Positions 10,400-21,979 of a stretch of 64,000 nucleotides of DNA are shown here, in pieces. This DNA comes from Spirometra erinaceieuropaei. Its lineage: Eukaryota > Platyhelminthes > Cestoda > Diphyllobothriidea > Diphyllobothriidae. Position 1 is the stretch's first letter; every line of letters starts with the position of its first letter. Both the position numbers and the translations under genes were made by a program. Under the pieces are notes generated by a model that searched no databases, was not told where the DNA came from, and saw only the letters and a program-made list of their open reading frames with translations. The stretch covers positions 858,937-922,936 of the forward strand of contig CACRXP010000093.1 in NCBI GenBank assembly GCA_902702965.1. The letters run 5' to 3'.

Positions 10400-12200
10400 C
10401 ACAAGACTTGTTTACGTTATCTCGTCGCGGCTGCCTTTCCCGTTGCTAGCAGCGACAGGCACAGTGGTTTACGGTTGATGGATGTGACCTTGTACACTGG
10501 CCTATAGATCGCATATGTAACTGTGTGAAGAAATTGCGGATCGACTAACTTATAAAGGGCGTTTTGGGTCGTTTATTGCTCAAGTTGCCCTTTTATCTGC
10601 ACAGATCGGAGTAAACGCACAATAGGATCGAGTCTACCATTGGCAGACTGTATAACAAGACGACAAATCGTTTCATTCTCCTGTCTACACGCTAGTAAAA
10701 TCGAACACGCCGGAAACAGGGCAACCCGATAATTGGTTGATAGTTTACCTCAGATGAGATCTCTACCAATCAATGTATCTGTCCGGCAGCGGCATATCCA
10801 GCTCCGTATATACACCCCCTCCAGGTTCCGCGCTGAGGCATTGGCTGGCCACCGTAATTGACCATTTGGGGAGGGCGCCAGCCGGTGAGCCAGATGGCCG
10901 AGCAATCATCATTCCATCATCGAGCACGGGTGATGAGATTTCAGCAAACAACAACTTGCATGCCGGCCATCAAGCAATTAGAGCATACGCGGGCAACATT
11001 TCTTAATGAAAAATAGCAAGGTTTATTACTATAGATATGCGGAAGCATAACAACTGCATTCTATAAATACTGCAGCTTCCTATGCATTTGTCACCTGTTT
11101 CTGCCACTGTCTCTGATAATGTGTTCAAGTAACAAACTGAAACGTCCGGTGAACTAAGTCCTTTCGATTGCTTCTTCTTATCAACTAGGTCCTGAACCTC
11201 ACATCTTCAATAGTGCATTGTGATTTCAGCTTGCAGTCCTGCTAACCTTTGCCGCAGGTTATCTTGTGAGAGGCCTCCAGATAACCTTTAGCGTTCCAGT
11301 ACCCTTTCTGAGGATTGCAACAATAGAAACAATTTAACGATCAGCTACTGAATGCTGATAAAGGAATTGATCCTGAAATAATAAACTTTGCTATACTTCG
11401 TCATACGGGGAACACACGCACGAGCAATAAACACAGGCCTGGGTGTATTCGATATCTTCTTCCTGACACACACGCAGTTCAGGAAAAGAGTACATCAGCC
11501 AGCATGTGGCAGCGCGCCTGTGTGCGAGTTGACATGCAAGCCGGCTGATGGAAATGGTATCATGATGAAAAAGGTTGCACGGACAACTGAGGCGAACTAG
11601 GCCCTCAATTTCCGCGTCGAAATAATCGACACTATCTGAAAAATGATGTATAAAATGATATATGAAAATGATATATAAAAGCGAAAACGGGAATCTCTTC
11701 TATGTAATCAGCAGGAAAGAGTTTTCTTCATACCAAGGACTATTGTTGGTGTATTACGTTAGAGAATGCTTCGTGAAGTCACTGTCATTTACGTCATATG
11801 CAATTGATTGTTTAGTCTATTTCCTTGAACATGACGACGGGACCTTTTCGTGACACAGACCATTGTCGTGCGAAATGCTGGAGGCAATAGAGTACAGACG
11901 TGTATAAGGTTAAGTCCAAATTGCTTACGTGCCCTTTGGTTCTTAGCCACCAAATCTATCCCGATCCGAATCAAAACCAAATTCCAAAGGCGACACTGAG
12001 TGATGTCGTGTACTCACAAGCCATGCCTACAATCAGTTCCATGCACTGTCAACAATATACAATAAACGAGGCATCTGTTGTCTGCAAAATAAACGCTGGA
12101 CACAAATTTGATGAACGACAAATCCTAATCTAAGTAGCCTAATTCAACGAAATTCTTGGATGATCCATATGGCTGCAGAAATCCTGCAGACTGAACGAGG
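10400..12200. other. Intergenic DNA with a GC-rich island
   Basis: 10765-10960 is GC-richer than its flanks and open on both strands, with no recognisable domain. The segment 11440-11600 is similar in composition. The short open frames at 11388-12133 have no support as genes. Confidence 0.25.
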
Positions 12201-12220
12201 TATGGTCAACCACGGTCAAA

Positions 12221-12427
12221 TTAAACATTACACAGGAATTTAGCATCCGCCATTGCGGCAAAAACCTTAAAATTTAAATAACGTGTGTCGGCAGCAAAAG
12301 GCAAACACACTTGCCCATCTCCTTCTAAAATCAACAAACGTGGCCTCTTGTGGTTGATCGAAAGTCCTACGTTATGTACATGCGAGATATGGCAACGATG
12401 ACAAATTGCACTATTCGTCAAAGGCAT
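12221..12427 (-). pseudogene. Possible decayed middle exon of the secreted family
   Basis: A minus-strand frame with cysteine placement resembling the family's middle exon. It includes KRPRLLILEGDGQVCLPF and ends in FLCNV followed by a stop codon and then F-D-R, where intact members read LCNVTFPRI. If homologous, a TAA replaces the conserved threonine. No phase-1 acceptor is visible at the expected place. Chance resemblance is possible. Confidence 0.2.
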
Positions 12428-13279
12428 GCAAATATTTTACGCGTTTAAATGCACCAGGATGCTAGGAATTGCATGGCGTAAATATTCATCAAGTGTCTGA
12501 CAACGTATGAAACGCACATTTGGGACTCATCTCAGTTTATGTGCCGGACATCTTTGCACTAATACGATATCATTTAAAATGTGAAATTTGCGTAGTTTTC
12601 AGAATTACTACATCTTAAAACCTGCTACCAACAAATATTCAGATTCTTTTGTAAAATAACCTTATTAAAAGATTTGACCGTAGAAAACATTAGTGAAAAA
12701 GTATATTCTAAATGGATACACAAAGGCTAATTCTTGGTTAAAAAAGAATTATTAGTTCAGTAGGTTTGTCATTTGTGTCTTTGAGCAATATGGGGTCCTA
12801 TCTTAATATGCGTAAAGTTGCGAATTAATGACTTATTCGTCGTTACATCGCTGTTGCAGTGCTATTTCCCAGTTGAGAATTTAGTTGCCAGTGAAATCCT
12901 TTAGAATCTTTTTAAATGTCATGAAGTCCAAGCAGCTGCTGCTTCAGTTTTCGAAGGTGCGGGATAAGATTCAGTCGATCAACGGAAGCAATTTGACAAA
13001 TATAGCCGGTCTATGAGGCATACATGTATTTATCTAACAACACTACTGACGTCTTGGCCTACGGATGCATCTGAAGAATTACTTTTGACCTTTTGGATAA
13101 AGATGAAGATACGGGATTCGCATTAATATTGGAAATAAAGAGTTGTTTCATTCGTTCTCTGAGTTAAACAGCTGAAAGTCTTATCCTGTTAAATCAAAGT
13201 GCAGTCTAACAATGCATCTTGATATGCATATGCAGGAAAAGACTTCATACCTGTTTATAAGAATGGCGGGAAATGCCCC

Positions 13280-13531
13280 TTAAATTTCTGGTGCCAGCGT
13301 CGGAATAGAACTGATTTTGTCTGGGAGGGCCCTTCTCTGCACCACCCAAACTTTCCATGAATAATTATACAATGTTTCCTTACAATTATACATGCTATAA
13401 CAGTAAGGTAAAACTGTCCACCATTCCGATGACACCATGCTTATATATTCCATTGGAAATTTACTTCTGCCCGGGAAAACCGTTTGATATCCACAACTGT
13501 TTTGTGCATTAAAGATTGACATTGAGGGTCT
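13280..13531 (-). CDS. Possible last exon of a diverged family member
   Basis: A minus-strand open frame of about 84 codons ends in a stop at 13280 and is compatible with a phase-0 acceptor (AACAG at about 13532), as expected for the family's last exon. It contains SCGYQTVFPG, TVLPYCYSMYNCKETLYNY and RALPDKISSIPTL. The TVLPYCYS segment resembles TVHILYCS in the candidate exon at 49346-49597. Three cysteines and two tryptophans suggest a real protein. No matching upstream exons were found. The pyrimidine tract at the acceptor is poor. Confidence 0.25.
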   Translation of the reverse strand, partial: RPSMSIFNAQNSCGYQTVFPGRSKFPMEYISMVSSEWWTVLPYCYSMYNCKETLYNYSWKVWVVQRRALPDKISSIPTLAPEI

Positions 13532-13921
13532 CTGTTATTTTCCTTTTGAGTGCGTTTCGTCACAGCTCGTTTGCTGACTGAAAACTTTCAACATCCCTGT
13601 TGTCGCTTAGTAATTAAGCATTTATCGTAACCATTACTATGATTAGATCCAGACTCGCAATTAGTCCGCTTTGGTTGGGTTTTGTCGTTCATGAGAGTAC
13701 TACCCGTATTAATATTCATACAGATTATGCGACTTATTTTTCGAAATTTGCATCCATCTGTCCTGGATTAAAAGTCATGAGGATATTAGGGCGCAGGTAA
13801 CGCTAGTGTATATGATCCCATCCGGTGTCCTCTACAGAGTGTCATCAATGTCATCCGTCGCAGAACCTTAAAGTGCCTCACGTTAAGGCTTGCTTAAATT
13901 GGTAAAGTTGAGATATCCGGG

Positions 13922-14592
13922 TGGATTTTTTGAAGATGAAGATAAGCTATCCCGAAAAGGTTTGTTTAAGTACTGACGGTTCAGAAATTTGGGCCAAAGT
14001 TTAAAATGCACTTAATTGATCAGAAAAGTAATTTAAAGTGGCATGTTGTGTTGGCCGGCCTCATGCTGATCAATTTTTTTCCGCCTCTCGCTGCCTCGGA
14101 CTCACGGGAGATGGTTGACGGGCGTTTTGCCTGTGTGTTTCGTGAGTCACCACTTCGTCGGGGGAGATGATTGGACTTTAGTCGGGTGGTCGGTCTGGCG
14201 GTTCTTGTTCTTCCTCACCGAGTAAAGTCAGCGTCGGGCTATCTCCGTACGACCTTCTTAAATCAAACGGGGTTGTTTGGTCCTGAGCTCTACGATTGTG
14301 ATAATATAGGACTGTGTAAGCTGCAGGAAGGTCCGAATGCATGTTGATAGTGTGGGCATAGGAGAACCACGCCTCGAGAGTTAGCCGTTCTATTTTTTGT
14401 TACCTCGGCCTAAGAGGGTAGGCCTCTGGGGGTCAAAAGTATGTCCCGTTTCTTGAACGTGTGCTGCTAGTTAAGCTGGCTCGATTAAGTGCATTTTACG
14501 CATTGACAAAGAAGAGCAGACCCAGCTCTTTGAAACGGCAGAACTTAAACAAACCTGTTCCCGAGAGCTTATATTTATCTTCAAATAAGGTA
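13922..14592. mobile_element. DNA transposon-like element with ~105 bp inverted termini
   Basis: The left end (from 'TGAAGATGAAGATAAGC', through 'GGTTTGTTTAAG' and 'AAAATGCACTTAAT') is the reverse complement, with mismatches, of 14480-14590 ('GATTAAGTGCATTTTACGC' ... 'CTTAAACAAACCTG' ... 'TTTATCTTCA'). The 450 bp interior (14080-14440) is GC-rich and has no long open frame. This is the layout of a non-autonomous terminal-inverted-repeat element. Target-site duplications could not be assigned by eye. Confidence 0.6.
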
Positions 14593-14599
14593 TGCTTAA

Positions 14600-15200
14600 T
14601 CGTTAAAAAATCAACGCGGTTGCCATAAAATGCGCAGATGCTACGAAGCGTGCTTAACGGTCTGTGTGCTTAAGACTGGAAAACCTAGTGATTGTTCATG
14701 TGAACTAATTCTATTTTCTACCAGGTTTGAAAAATAAAAAGGCATTATGATGTATTTATAAGGGAATATTGGATATTCTTCAAATACATCGTAGCAGTAT
14801 GTTCAAAAGCGAATAGCCATTGCACATTCTTCCAAAGGAAAGATGCCTAAAGTACATCTATTGGAAAAAGCTTGGTTTTGGGCCACAGGAACGCTTCTTA
14901 CGAAATGCCGTTGGTTATCTTCGAAACGTGCAAAAATAAGCAAACTATGCAAATGGTTTCTGTGCCAACTATCCAGTCTTCGTTTTTGACGTCAAGCATA
15001 GCGCAACCATAGCGGACAGGACAAGTCAAATCAATCATATCTGAATCTACATCAGACATGTACCTTTGGGGATCCAAATCGGTGGTATGTGTCTATAAAT
15101 AAAGTAGGCGTCCACAGGTAAACCAGGAGACTAAAAAGTATCTTCATTCATATGATAGAAAAGATAAGTTGGTTTTACAAAGCAATATGTCGCTAGATCA
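14600..15200. other. Intergenic DNA, nothing recognised
   Basis: AT-rich, no open frame with support and no repeat seen elsewhere in the window. Confidence 0.3.
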
Positions 15201-15208
15201 AGGCATAT

Positions 15209-15550
15209 TTACAATGATGAAGATAAAATAATCAGTAAAGGCCCGCTTTTGCAACTCGCGCAGCTTTGTATGTAAGTCGTAGGATACTTCCGTTCATAAT
15301 TGATGATGATTTCAAAATCTGACTCTTTTCGATCGTTGCAGCTTGCATGACTTACATTGCACTGCCTTTGTATTGTTACGTCCAGAAACGACCGACTGTC
15401 TCCTACTGCCTCTTCGTGGGTAAATGGTATGGCCGGAAAGACAGAATTCATACTCTGATGTGGCCGCTCGACTTTCTGGTTCTTTATTACGTCAAAGGTG
15501 TCCTCGACGTAGCCGAGACACATTTTGGGGTTACGAGCTTGCAAAACCAC
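15209..15550 (-). mobile_element. Penelope-like element fragment, reverse transcriptase catalytic core
   Basis: The minus-strand frame reads CLGYVEDTFDVIK, then FPAIPFTHEEAVGDSRSFLDV. These correspond to the Penelope-like RT signature RYVDDTF and the following 'FPAIQFT.EEAVGD..PFLDV' stretch. The catalytic YVDD is altered to YVED, so this copy is dead. It is truncated on both sides and lies immediately beside a plus-strand PLE beginning near 15560, in head-to-head orientation. Confidence 0.65.
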
Positions 15551-15559
15551 ATTTTCTAG

Positions 15560-16975
15560 TCACTGTAGCACTAGCTGAGCTGGTAGTCCGGATACCGGGC
15601 AGCCAAGTGTGCTTATCTTCACCTGTTAGTTGTACAAGTTGTCGAACTTACAATATTAACTTTGATGGGAGGAGGATGCTTTCATTAGACGTGACATCAC
15701 TTTTTACCAATGCACCCGTGGCCGAAACAATAAACTATCTTTATGGCGTTATCCGCGGCACGAACTACCCGGCAGGCATGCGAATGGAGATGTTAAAAGA
15801 ATTACTAGCACGTTGCACGCGAAACGTCCAGTTTCTCTGCAATGGTCAACTCTACAGGCGAATAGACGGCGTAGCGATGAGCGTACCGCTCGGTTCCTTC
15901 CTTGCAAGGTCTTCATGGGCAAAGTCGAGATGACAAGTGTACAAGATATTATTAATGACCTTAACTTCTACTGTCGGTACGTGGACGATATTTTCTGCCT
16001 GACGGACGTTATCACCGACGCAGACGCCCTGATTTAAAAATGCGCTAATAGAAATCCCTCGCTAACGTTCTCTGCAGAGTTTGAGGCAGACAATGAGATC
16101 GCGTTCCTCGATGTTCTTCTGCACAGACAAGAGGATGGATCTGTCCAACGAAGGTTTTTCCGAAATAAAACCTGAACAGAACAATACACTAATTTTCACA
16201 GTTTTGTTCCCCTAAAAACTAAACGCAATTTGCTCCAGAGATTGGCAGCTAGAGTGCGACTTATCTGCTTTCCTGAGACTGTTGACGAAGAACTCCAGCA
16301 GATGCGGGATATACTCCACGAAAGCAGATACCCAGAGACATTTATCCGCCGAAATATAGGGGAGTGCATTGCAAAGCCCACCATGGCTACTGCAAACAAG
16401 ACTTATTTATAAGACTGCCTTTTCAAGTGGACACAGAAAGTGACCTAATCGGAAGACGTCTGAAGACAGTGATCATTACTGTATACACCGCAGCGAATTT
16501 ACGTGTATGTTTCATGAATTCTCCCGTCCTACGCTTGGGAGGTAAAGACCGACTCCCGTTGCAGGCCCCATCGATGTTTATTTACTCGTATTTACTCGGA
16601 TTCTCCTGTGGGATGGGCTATATCGGTGGTACAACGAGGCTCCTGGAAAAGAAAGTACCTCAACACATACGGGCCTGTCTAGGCAGAGACGAACAAAAAT
16701 CGATGTGAAGTTCTATTTTCGCACATCTTATCGATACGAATCACCGAGTTGATGCCAAAGAAGCCTTTCAGGTTGTCTACCGGACACCAGTAAGCTTCTC
16801 GAAAGGCCTACACAAACGGGAGTTAGCTACAGTCGAGGTTGTCGCTATACGGCTAGCCAAGCGGAGGACGTTTACACACGCACTCTGTCTTCCGTGGGCA
16901 GATGATGACTGCACGACGCCCCAACCTCCTGATGGAAGTGGTGTGTGCTTAAGGTATGCGACATACAAATATCAA
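15560..16975 (+). mobile_element. Penelope-like element, RT plus GIY-YIG endonuclease, degenerate
   Basis: Plus-strand frames, broken by several frameshifts and stops, spell out a PLE protein in order. The first RT motifs are LSLDVTSLFTNAPV and later GVAMSVPLGSFLA (15676-15905). After a frameshift comes the catalytic FYCRYVDDIFCLTD (about 15963-16010), then EIAFLDVLLHRQEDGSVQRRFF (16096-16165). A connecting region full of arginine follows (16205-16400), then the GIY-YIG start GYIGGTTRLLEK with HI.ACLGR (16616-16690). The C-terminal part, with LIDTNHRVD and KRELATVEVVAIRLA, runs to about 16975. Domain order and spacing fit a near full-length element missing its N-terminus. PLEs encode a telomerase-related reverse transcriptase fused to a GIY-YIG nuclease. 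Not functional as read. Confidence 0.75.
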
Positions 16976-16979
16976 TAAC

Positions 16980-17850
16980 GAACGAGGTCGTCCCTCCCCC
17001 TCGCCTCTTGTCGCACCCACCACGCCACAACACGCCTCAGCATGCGAATGACGTGTAAACGGAAACTGGCCTGTGAATGACCAGCGTTAATAGCCTCTTA
17101 CTCACTTAAAATCATATAAATGCCTATAATTTCAACTTCTATGTAACAGTTTTGGACTAAATGAAAGTTACGGAAAACACGGCTTTGCCAAATTAACTTT
17201 TTACTTGTAACATGGGATTATTCACAGATCTTGAAAAAACATTTTATTTAAAAATGGCCCCAATGAATACAATCTAGGTTCTGATCATAGTATGAAAATT
17301 AACATTCAAAATCGAACTGCGTGGGATTAAACAACATGCTATTTGTGCCTTGCCAAATGTAATTTTACACACCTTATTCTGTCGTATTTATCATTTTCCA
17401 AATGCGATAGGCATAATATATTTATTTTGTTTTCCGCAAAAAGAATACTCGTAGTCGATTTGCTTCAGTTAACCCCGTAATGCTGCCTAGGTCTAGCATA
17501 ACTAACATTATATCCTATCACGCGCAATAAGGGACTAAAAGTCATTCTATAATCCTTACAAAATTTTTATCTGCCATCATCCGCAGTCACGTTCGATGAT
17601 GGAATAATAGCGAATCCGGATAAGGACACATGATCGTCGGAACAAGGCCTCACTAGCCTGATGTTTCGGATTCCCACGCAAATTCACTCTCAGAGACAGC
17701 ATCAGATAGGGATAGCAGACGCAATCATCGTTTTCTAGCGAACGGCAAATGTATCGGATATTTCACGCATGTTTTCTATGAAATAATATTAATTTTTAAG
17801 GAAATTTGCAAAACAATAGAAAATTACGTTACATAATTAGTTAGTTCTTA
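16980..17850. other. Intergenic DNA, nothing recognised
   Basis: AT-rich, with no open frame that shows a domain or repeat relationship. Confidence 0.3.
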
Positions 17851-17853
17851 CAG

Positions 17854-18087
17854 AGTACACGTATCAGCATGCAGGCAGAAATACGTTCGTTCGAAAGACT
17901 ACATATTTATTTGACTGAATTATTATCGATGGACGCTGAAACATTATTGGCTTTTGACTCTATTAAATTGGTCTTTCCTAAATCAAAATACATTCCGCAA
18001 TTCCGGTTGGCGTTTCGGAATTTAACCATTCCCTTGTATAAGATCAACAAAATAACCGGGAAAAATTCAAGAACTGTCAGCAGGTAG
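17854..18087 (+). CDS. Possible last exon of a diverged family member
   Basis: A 234 base plus-strand segment that opens after an acceptor-like TTAGTTCTTACAG, is in phase 0, and ends with a stop at 18085-18087. That is the arrangement of the family's last exon (length divisible by three). The encoded 77 residues include FERLHIYLTELL, LLAFDSIKLVFPKSK and LAFRNLTIPLYKINK. The IKLVFPK segment resembles the VLRMVQAFPR signature of the 18.4 kb gene. The C-terminal cysteine is missing. It lies 288 bases upstream of the well-supported member B on the same strand. An alternative reading is an internal exon with a donor at CAG|GTAGGT (18083). Confidence 0.3.
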   Translation, partial: STRISMQAEIRSFERLHIYLTELLSMDAETLLAFDSIKLVFPKSKYIPQFRLAFRNLTIPLYKINKITGKNSRTVSR

Positions 18088-18374
18088 GTAATTGTTTTCT
18101 TAACCTGTCAAAATCACAGATAATACCGAAAGGCGAGTTTATAAAACGGACGAGGTTTGCAAATGCTTATTATGTTGTCTTTGGACGATCAAGTTCAGTC
18201 AGTAGTTATTCAAAGATAGGCAAATGGATCACTAACTATTACTGAACATTGCCCGTCGGTAGATCTTCACAAATTCACTGTTTCTGTCAGGCGAGCAAAG
18301 CGCTGCCAATGAAATCCCCGTATGAATTTATGTAAAACCACTGGACTGCGCACATGTGCTTAGTTGCTGTTAGC

Positions 18375-20351
18375 ATGATGTGGAAAACGGGGATGGTTGT
18401 TATGTTCAGTTTCTATCACATGTTTAATTTTGCTGGTAATATGTTTATTTACTGATACTGATAATAAAATTTGTTCTTTTGGAAAATTAAACGTTAGTCA
18501 CTGTTGAAATTCATAGTTTTTTTGAAAAATATATAGTAGCTATAATTTTCGGACTTTGCCTACTGACTTATAATCGTCATTTGTTTCGGGATTATCCCAT
18601 CGCATGTCGTCTACTTCCAGTTTGGGTTTCGCTTTTCATAGCTAGAACATATGACAACATCTGACATTTAAAAACCACTAGCAGTTTTTTTCTTAATGAA
18701 TGACTAGCGAAAACATTATATTATGTATCGCATTTGGGCTAGTACTATGATTTACGTATATGACCCGTTAAACGTGTATTGATTGTTTTTGTGAGAAGTA
18801 AAGTATAATTTTATCCCTGCGACTTAAAGCGGTGTCGCAGATGCAAATGCGGCGACTTACGGATTGCAGCAGAATCCCCTTCAACGATGGATTTGCAAAT
18901 ACATTCGATTATTTGCTAAACAAGCTGACGACAATTGAAATACCCGCCCACCGCGAGGAATTTGGAAACAGGAAATGCAGTATTGTTTTTTCCGAAATTG
19001 GACGCACACATGAATGTCGTACTCTCGTGTCGAGTTCGTCAAACAGATTAAACATACTTTGCAATGTGACATTTCCGCGGATCGATCTTATTTTTTCAAA
19101 CAGTGTAAGATAAACCATTCTCCTTAATTATTAATATTGCGTTGCTGAAACACATGAAAACACAATCAATCACATGATTTAGGGTTTGCAGAATTTTACG
19201 CGGGTTCGGCGATTTCAACAATACATGCCAATCCGATCTACGAAGAACTTGCAGTTAAAAGAAGAGGAGGCGTTCCCCGGGAGAGGTGTATTTGAGGTCT
19301 GAAGTTTCGGTTAGTCGTTTCTTCTAACCATATTCAGAGACTGAGCAGTCGTGCACACAGCTTTCCTTTTATGGCGCACTTTGTTCAAAGCCTGGCCCAT
19401 CAATGCCGCCTGTGTGGCTGCATCCGACCCACATGTCACCGTGACCTGAATCCCGCCCATCTTCGTCGGCCGCGGTGATAAATGGCGGCCCCGATTGTCC
19501 CGCGCCGTGACTGTCCCTCGTCAAGAATGTCTGTAAAACCAGATAAGGGGGAGGTAAATTGATGTGGCGGTTGACAGAACAGTCGGTAGACATCCAGACT
19601 TCTTGCGCCTGCCTTGCCGAAACGACTAACCGAAACGTCAGACCTCAAATACATCTCTCCCGGGTTACGCCTCTTCTTCTTTTGATATGCCACCCGGGAA
19701 TTGCATTTTCCCAACGTACAGTTAGTTTATTCCACAAACGGATACGCCGGTCCTACTTTCAAAGGGCATCTGTCAGAAAAACCAGACACACTCAGCAACT
19801 AATTGCATGTATCGTACAGTGTAGTAATTCATGAGGCCCGTTCACTTAAACATAGAAGAACAAAGGTGTATGTACCTCTTGTGATAGAAAATCATTTCCT
19901 TGAAGGTGTATAATTGCACAATAAAAGACAGATTTTCTTCGATTTCACTCATATTAATAAAGAGATTTCTAAAATGTACTACCTCATTACTAAATCTTTG
20001 TCTGTTCGTTAAACTATCTATGTCTGTCCGTTCTACTTTTAGTCTCAAAATCCATTCTGGCCTTTGCCGGCAAACTTGACAGGCGTAGTTGCAGAACCAA
20101 TAATTTTTGTTTCTAAAAACGTCGTCGGCGACGTTGCATTTGAGCTCATTTTTGACGATCAAATAATAGGACTTGATGTTTTGCGCATGGTCCAAGCATT
20201 TCCGCGGATCTTCGAAAGCATATTTTCGGACATTTCGAAACGCGATGTCAGTAGTCGACATCCATGGGTTTATTTAGCATTACATCGGGTTTACACATTT
20301 ATGTTTCAACATGAGTTAAGGTGGCAGCTTCCTTTTTGTATATTTATTTGA
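18375..20351 (+). CDS. Secreted cysteine-protein family, member B (214 aa, three exons)
   Basis: Exons 18375-18435 (61 bases), 18830-19104 (275) and 20043-20351 (309) join to 214 residues. Exon 1 encodes a signal-peptide-like start (MMWKTGMVVMFSFYH) and leaves in phase 1 at GCTG|GTAATA. Exon 2 begins after TTAAAG and leaves in phase 0 at AACAGT|GTAAGA. Exon 3 follows TTCTACTTTTAG. Cysteines fall near residues 33, 70, 83 and 98, with an N-glycosylation sequon in CNVTFP at 99; a second sequon (NLT) lies near 123. Exon 3 has VLRMVQAFPRIFESIFSD, then PWVYLALHRVYTFMF, ending WQLPFCIFI. Exon lengths, phases and most residues match the copy at 57.6-59.3 kb. Intron 2 (938 bases) carries a fold-back repeat. 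Homologous 3' flank and an AATAAA follow. I do not recognise the family. Extracellular or secretory location is inferred from the N-terminus and sequons. Confidence 0.75.
19255..19692. mobile_element. Short fold-back (MITE-like) element inside intron 2 of member B
   Basis: About 65 bases at 19258-19322 ('AAAAGAAGAGGAGGCGTTCC' through 'CGGTTAGTCGTTTC') are the reverse complement of 19618-19684, with few mismatches. The 300 bp interior is GC-rich with no gene. It sits wholly within the 938 base intron, explaining part of that intron's extra length over the 688 base intron of member C. Confidence 0.65.
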
Positions 20352-20413
20352 AACACTGCTAACAAATAGCAACTATATTTATTGTGTCAATGAATTCTTT
20401 AATGAGAAAACAC

Positions 20414-20419
20414 AATAAA
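20414..20419 (+). promoter_or_regulatory. Polyadenylation signal of member B
   Basis: Canonical AATAAA 63 bases after the stop codon of member B, just before the fold-back element at 20533. The flank between stop and signal resembles the region after the stop of member C. Confidence 0.5.
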
Positions 20420-20532
20420 TATGTAAAGTGGAGATATTTCTTTTAATCTTAATGTCCTAGTATGTTGCCCGTACTGCATTTAGGGATAAAATCTCAGATA
20501 AAATCATGGTTGGATTAACCTATAACATACAT

Positions 20533-21521
20533 TGCGTGACCTATCTCATAAGATGTTGGCTGAAAATCTGAAATGCGTTTTCGATTAGGAGGGATTACTT
20601 GGTCGCGGTTGTAATACTGCTTAGCTTGTGGCATACTATTATAACACTTCGGACTTGGCAGGATATTGGCTTTAAAATGCAAGTCTTCACAATCTCCTGT
20701 GGAAAGCATTCTTGGTAAAATAATGACTACTTAAGTAGCATGCATTGTTCCTATTGATTATCGATAGTTTTAGAAATTCAAATATATTTTATAGAAACCA
20801 CAAACACAAAATGCTTTATTTCAGTCATTCAAATATAATTACGTCTTCTCTATAGTTTATGCTTGAGTTAGGAGTATATTTAGGTTTTACAAAAGTTTTC
20901 TAATTGCCAAAAAATGTGAATCCTATTCATTCGTTGCATTAGCGCTTTGTGATTAAATTCTACAAGGTGCATGCGTTTCGCGTAAAGAAAATCGCATATT
21001 TTTAATTTTTATTAAAGAGTTATTATACATGGTTCATAGAATTTTGCGATGGATGCGGCCCATGTTGTACATTTCATCAGGAAAAGTGGTAAACGACCAG
21101 GTATGATGAAATGTGAATGGACATATCGCGGTATTAAAAAGTCTCATAATTAGAAACTTTTTTAAAACCTAATTATACTACTTCCTTAAGTATAAAATAT
21201 AATGAAAACGTGATTTTCTATTGATTAACTAAAAGAAAGCATATTTTTGTTTGTGGTTTTTATAAGATATATTTAAATTTTCAAAACCATCGAAAATCAA
21301 TGGGAAAAATGCATGCTACTTAAGATGTCTTTTTTTACTAGACACGCTTTCTACAGGAGATTAAGAAGAAATGCTTTTTAAAGCCGACCATTTGCTAAGT
21401 CTAACATGTTAGAAGAGTATGTTTTAAGAAAATTCATATCACAACGGCGACCAAGTTAACCTTCCTAATCGTAAACGCATTTCAGAATTTCAGCCAACAT
21501 TTCATGAGATAGGTCACGCAC
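20533..21521. mobile_element. ~1 kb fold-back MITE, copy 1
   Basis: Begins 'TGCGTGACCTATCTCATRA' and ends with the reverse complement 'ATGAGATAGGTCACGCA'. Inverted arms of about 390 bp flank a ~210 bp unique centre (20930-21140) and match over their whole length, including 'GATTACTTGGTCGCGGTTGT' and its complement near 21447. A second copy at 54727-55712 has the same length and the same centre in the same orientation. No protein is encoded; open frames here are incidental. The structure is that of a non-autonomous DNA transposon with long terminal inverted repeats. Confidence 0.85.
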
Positions 21522-21824
21522 GGTAGGCACACATTAGACAGTCAGATTTATTGAGGCGAGAATACTGACAAAGTTTATCGCAGACTGCATTAAGAGAAAC
21601 TAGTATGCGTACACCACGCCCATATAACTCAAGCGGCGGGACAAGTTTATAACTGAAATCGAATGCCTGATCACCAATAAGTCTACTACACATCGCTTCG
21701 CAACATGCGCGACAAGTCCAGAAGTTATCAGCGGACGGTCAGGCAAAAGATCACACTATCCATCAAATTTTACTCTACAGCGGTTTGTCGCGCTGTTGCA
21801 TCTCAAGTGATCCACACTTGGGGT

Positions 21825-21915
21825 TGGAAATGGCTGGCTTATGACAGCTTATAAACCAGAAATGGCCATTCCGGTATCCCCTGTCTTTGTTGTTACCATC
21901 CGAGATCACCTTTTC
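21825..21915 (+). repeat. Dispersed repeat core, 'AATAAGCCAGAAATGGCCA' type
   Basis: Contains 'AAACCAGAAATGGCCATTCC' followed by a CCTGTCTTTG tract. Related cores occur at 23860-23925, 24170-24235, 52890-52950 (plus) and 42915-42985, 57255-57315 (minus), and in partial form at 36430-36520. Likely the tail of a SINE or other short interspersed repeat. Confidence 0.55.
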
Positions 21916-21979
21916 TTCTTAATTATGTCCGGGGACGCGCATCTTAGGTTCTATTCGCAATATATTTATATACGTTAAA

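Noticed and set aside
19842..20261. 139-codon minus-strand frame over the last exon of member B
   Set aside because: Antisense shadow. The plus strand has the motif-bearing exon with proper splice site and homologues.
20515..20709. Open frame within the 1 kb fold-back element
   Set aside because: The inverted arm also occurs elsewhere without this frame intact. There is no protein in the element.
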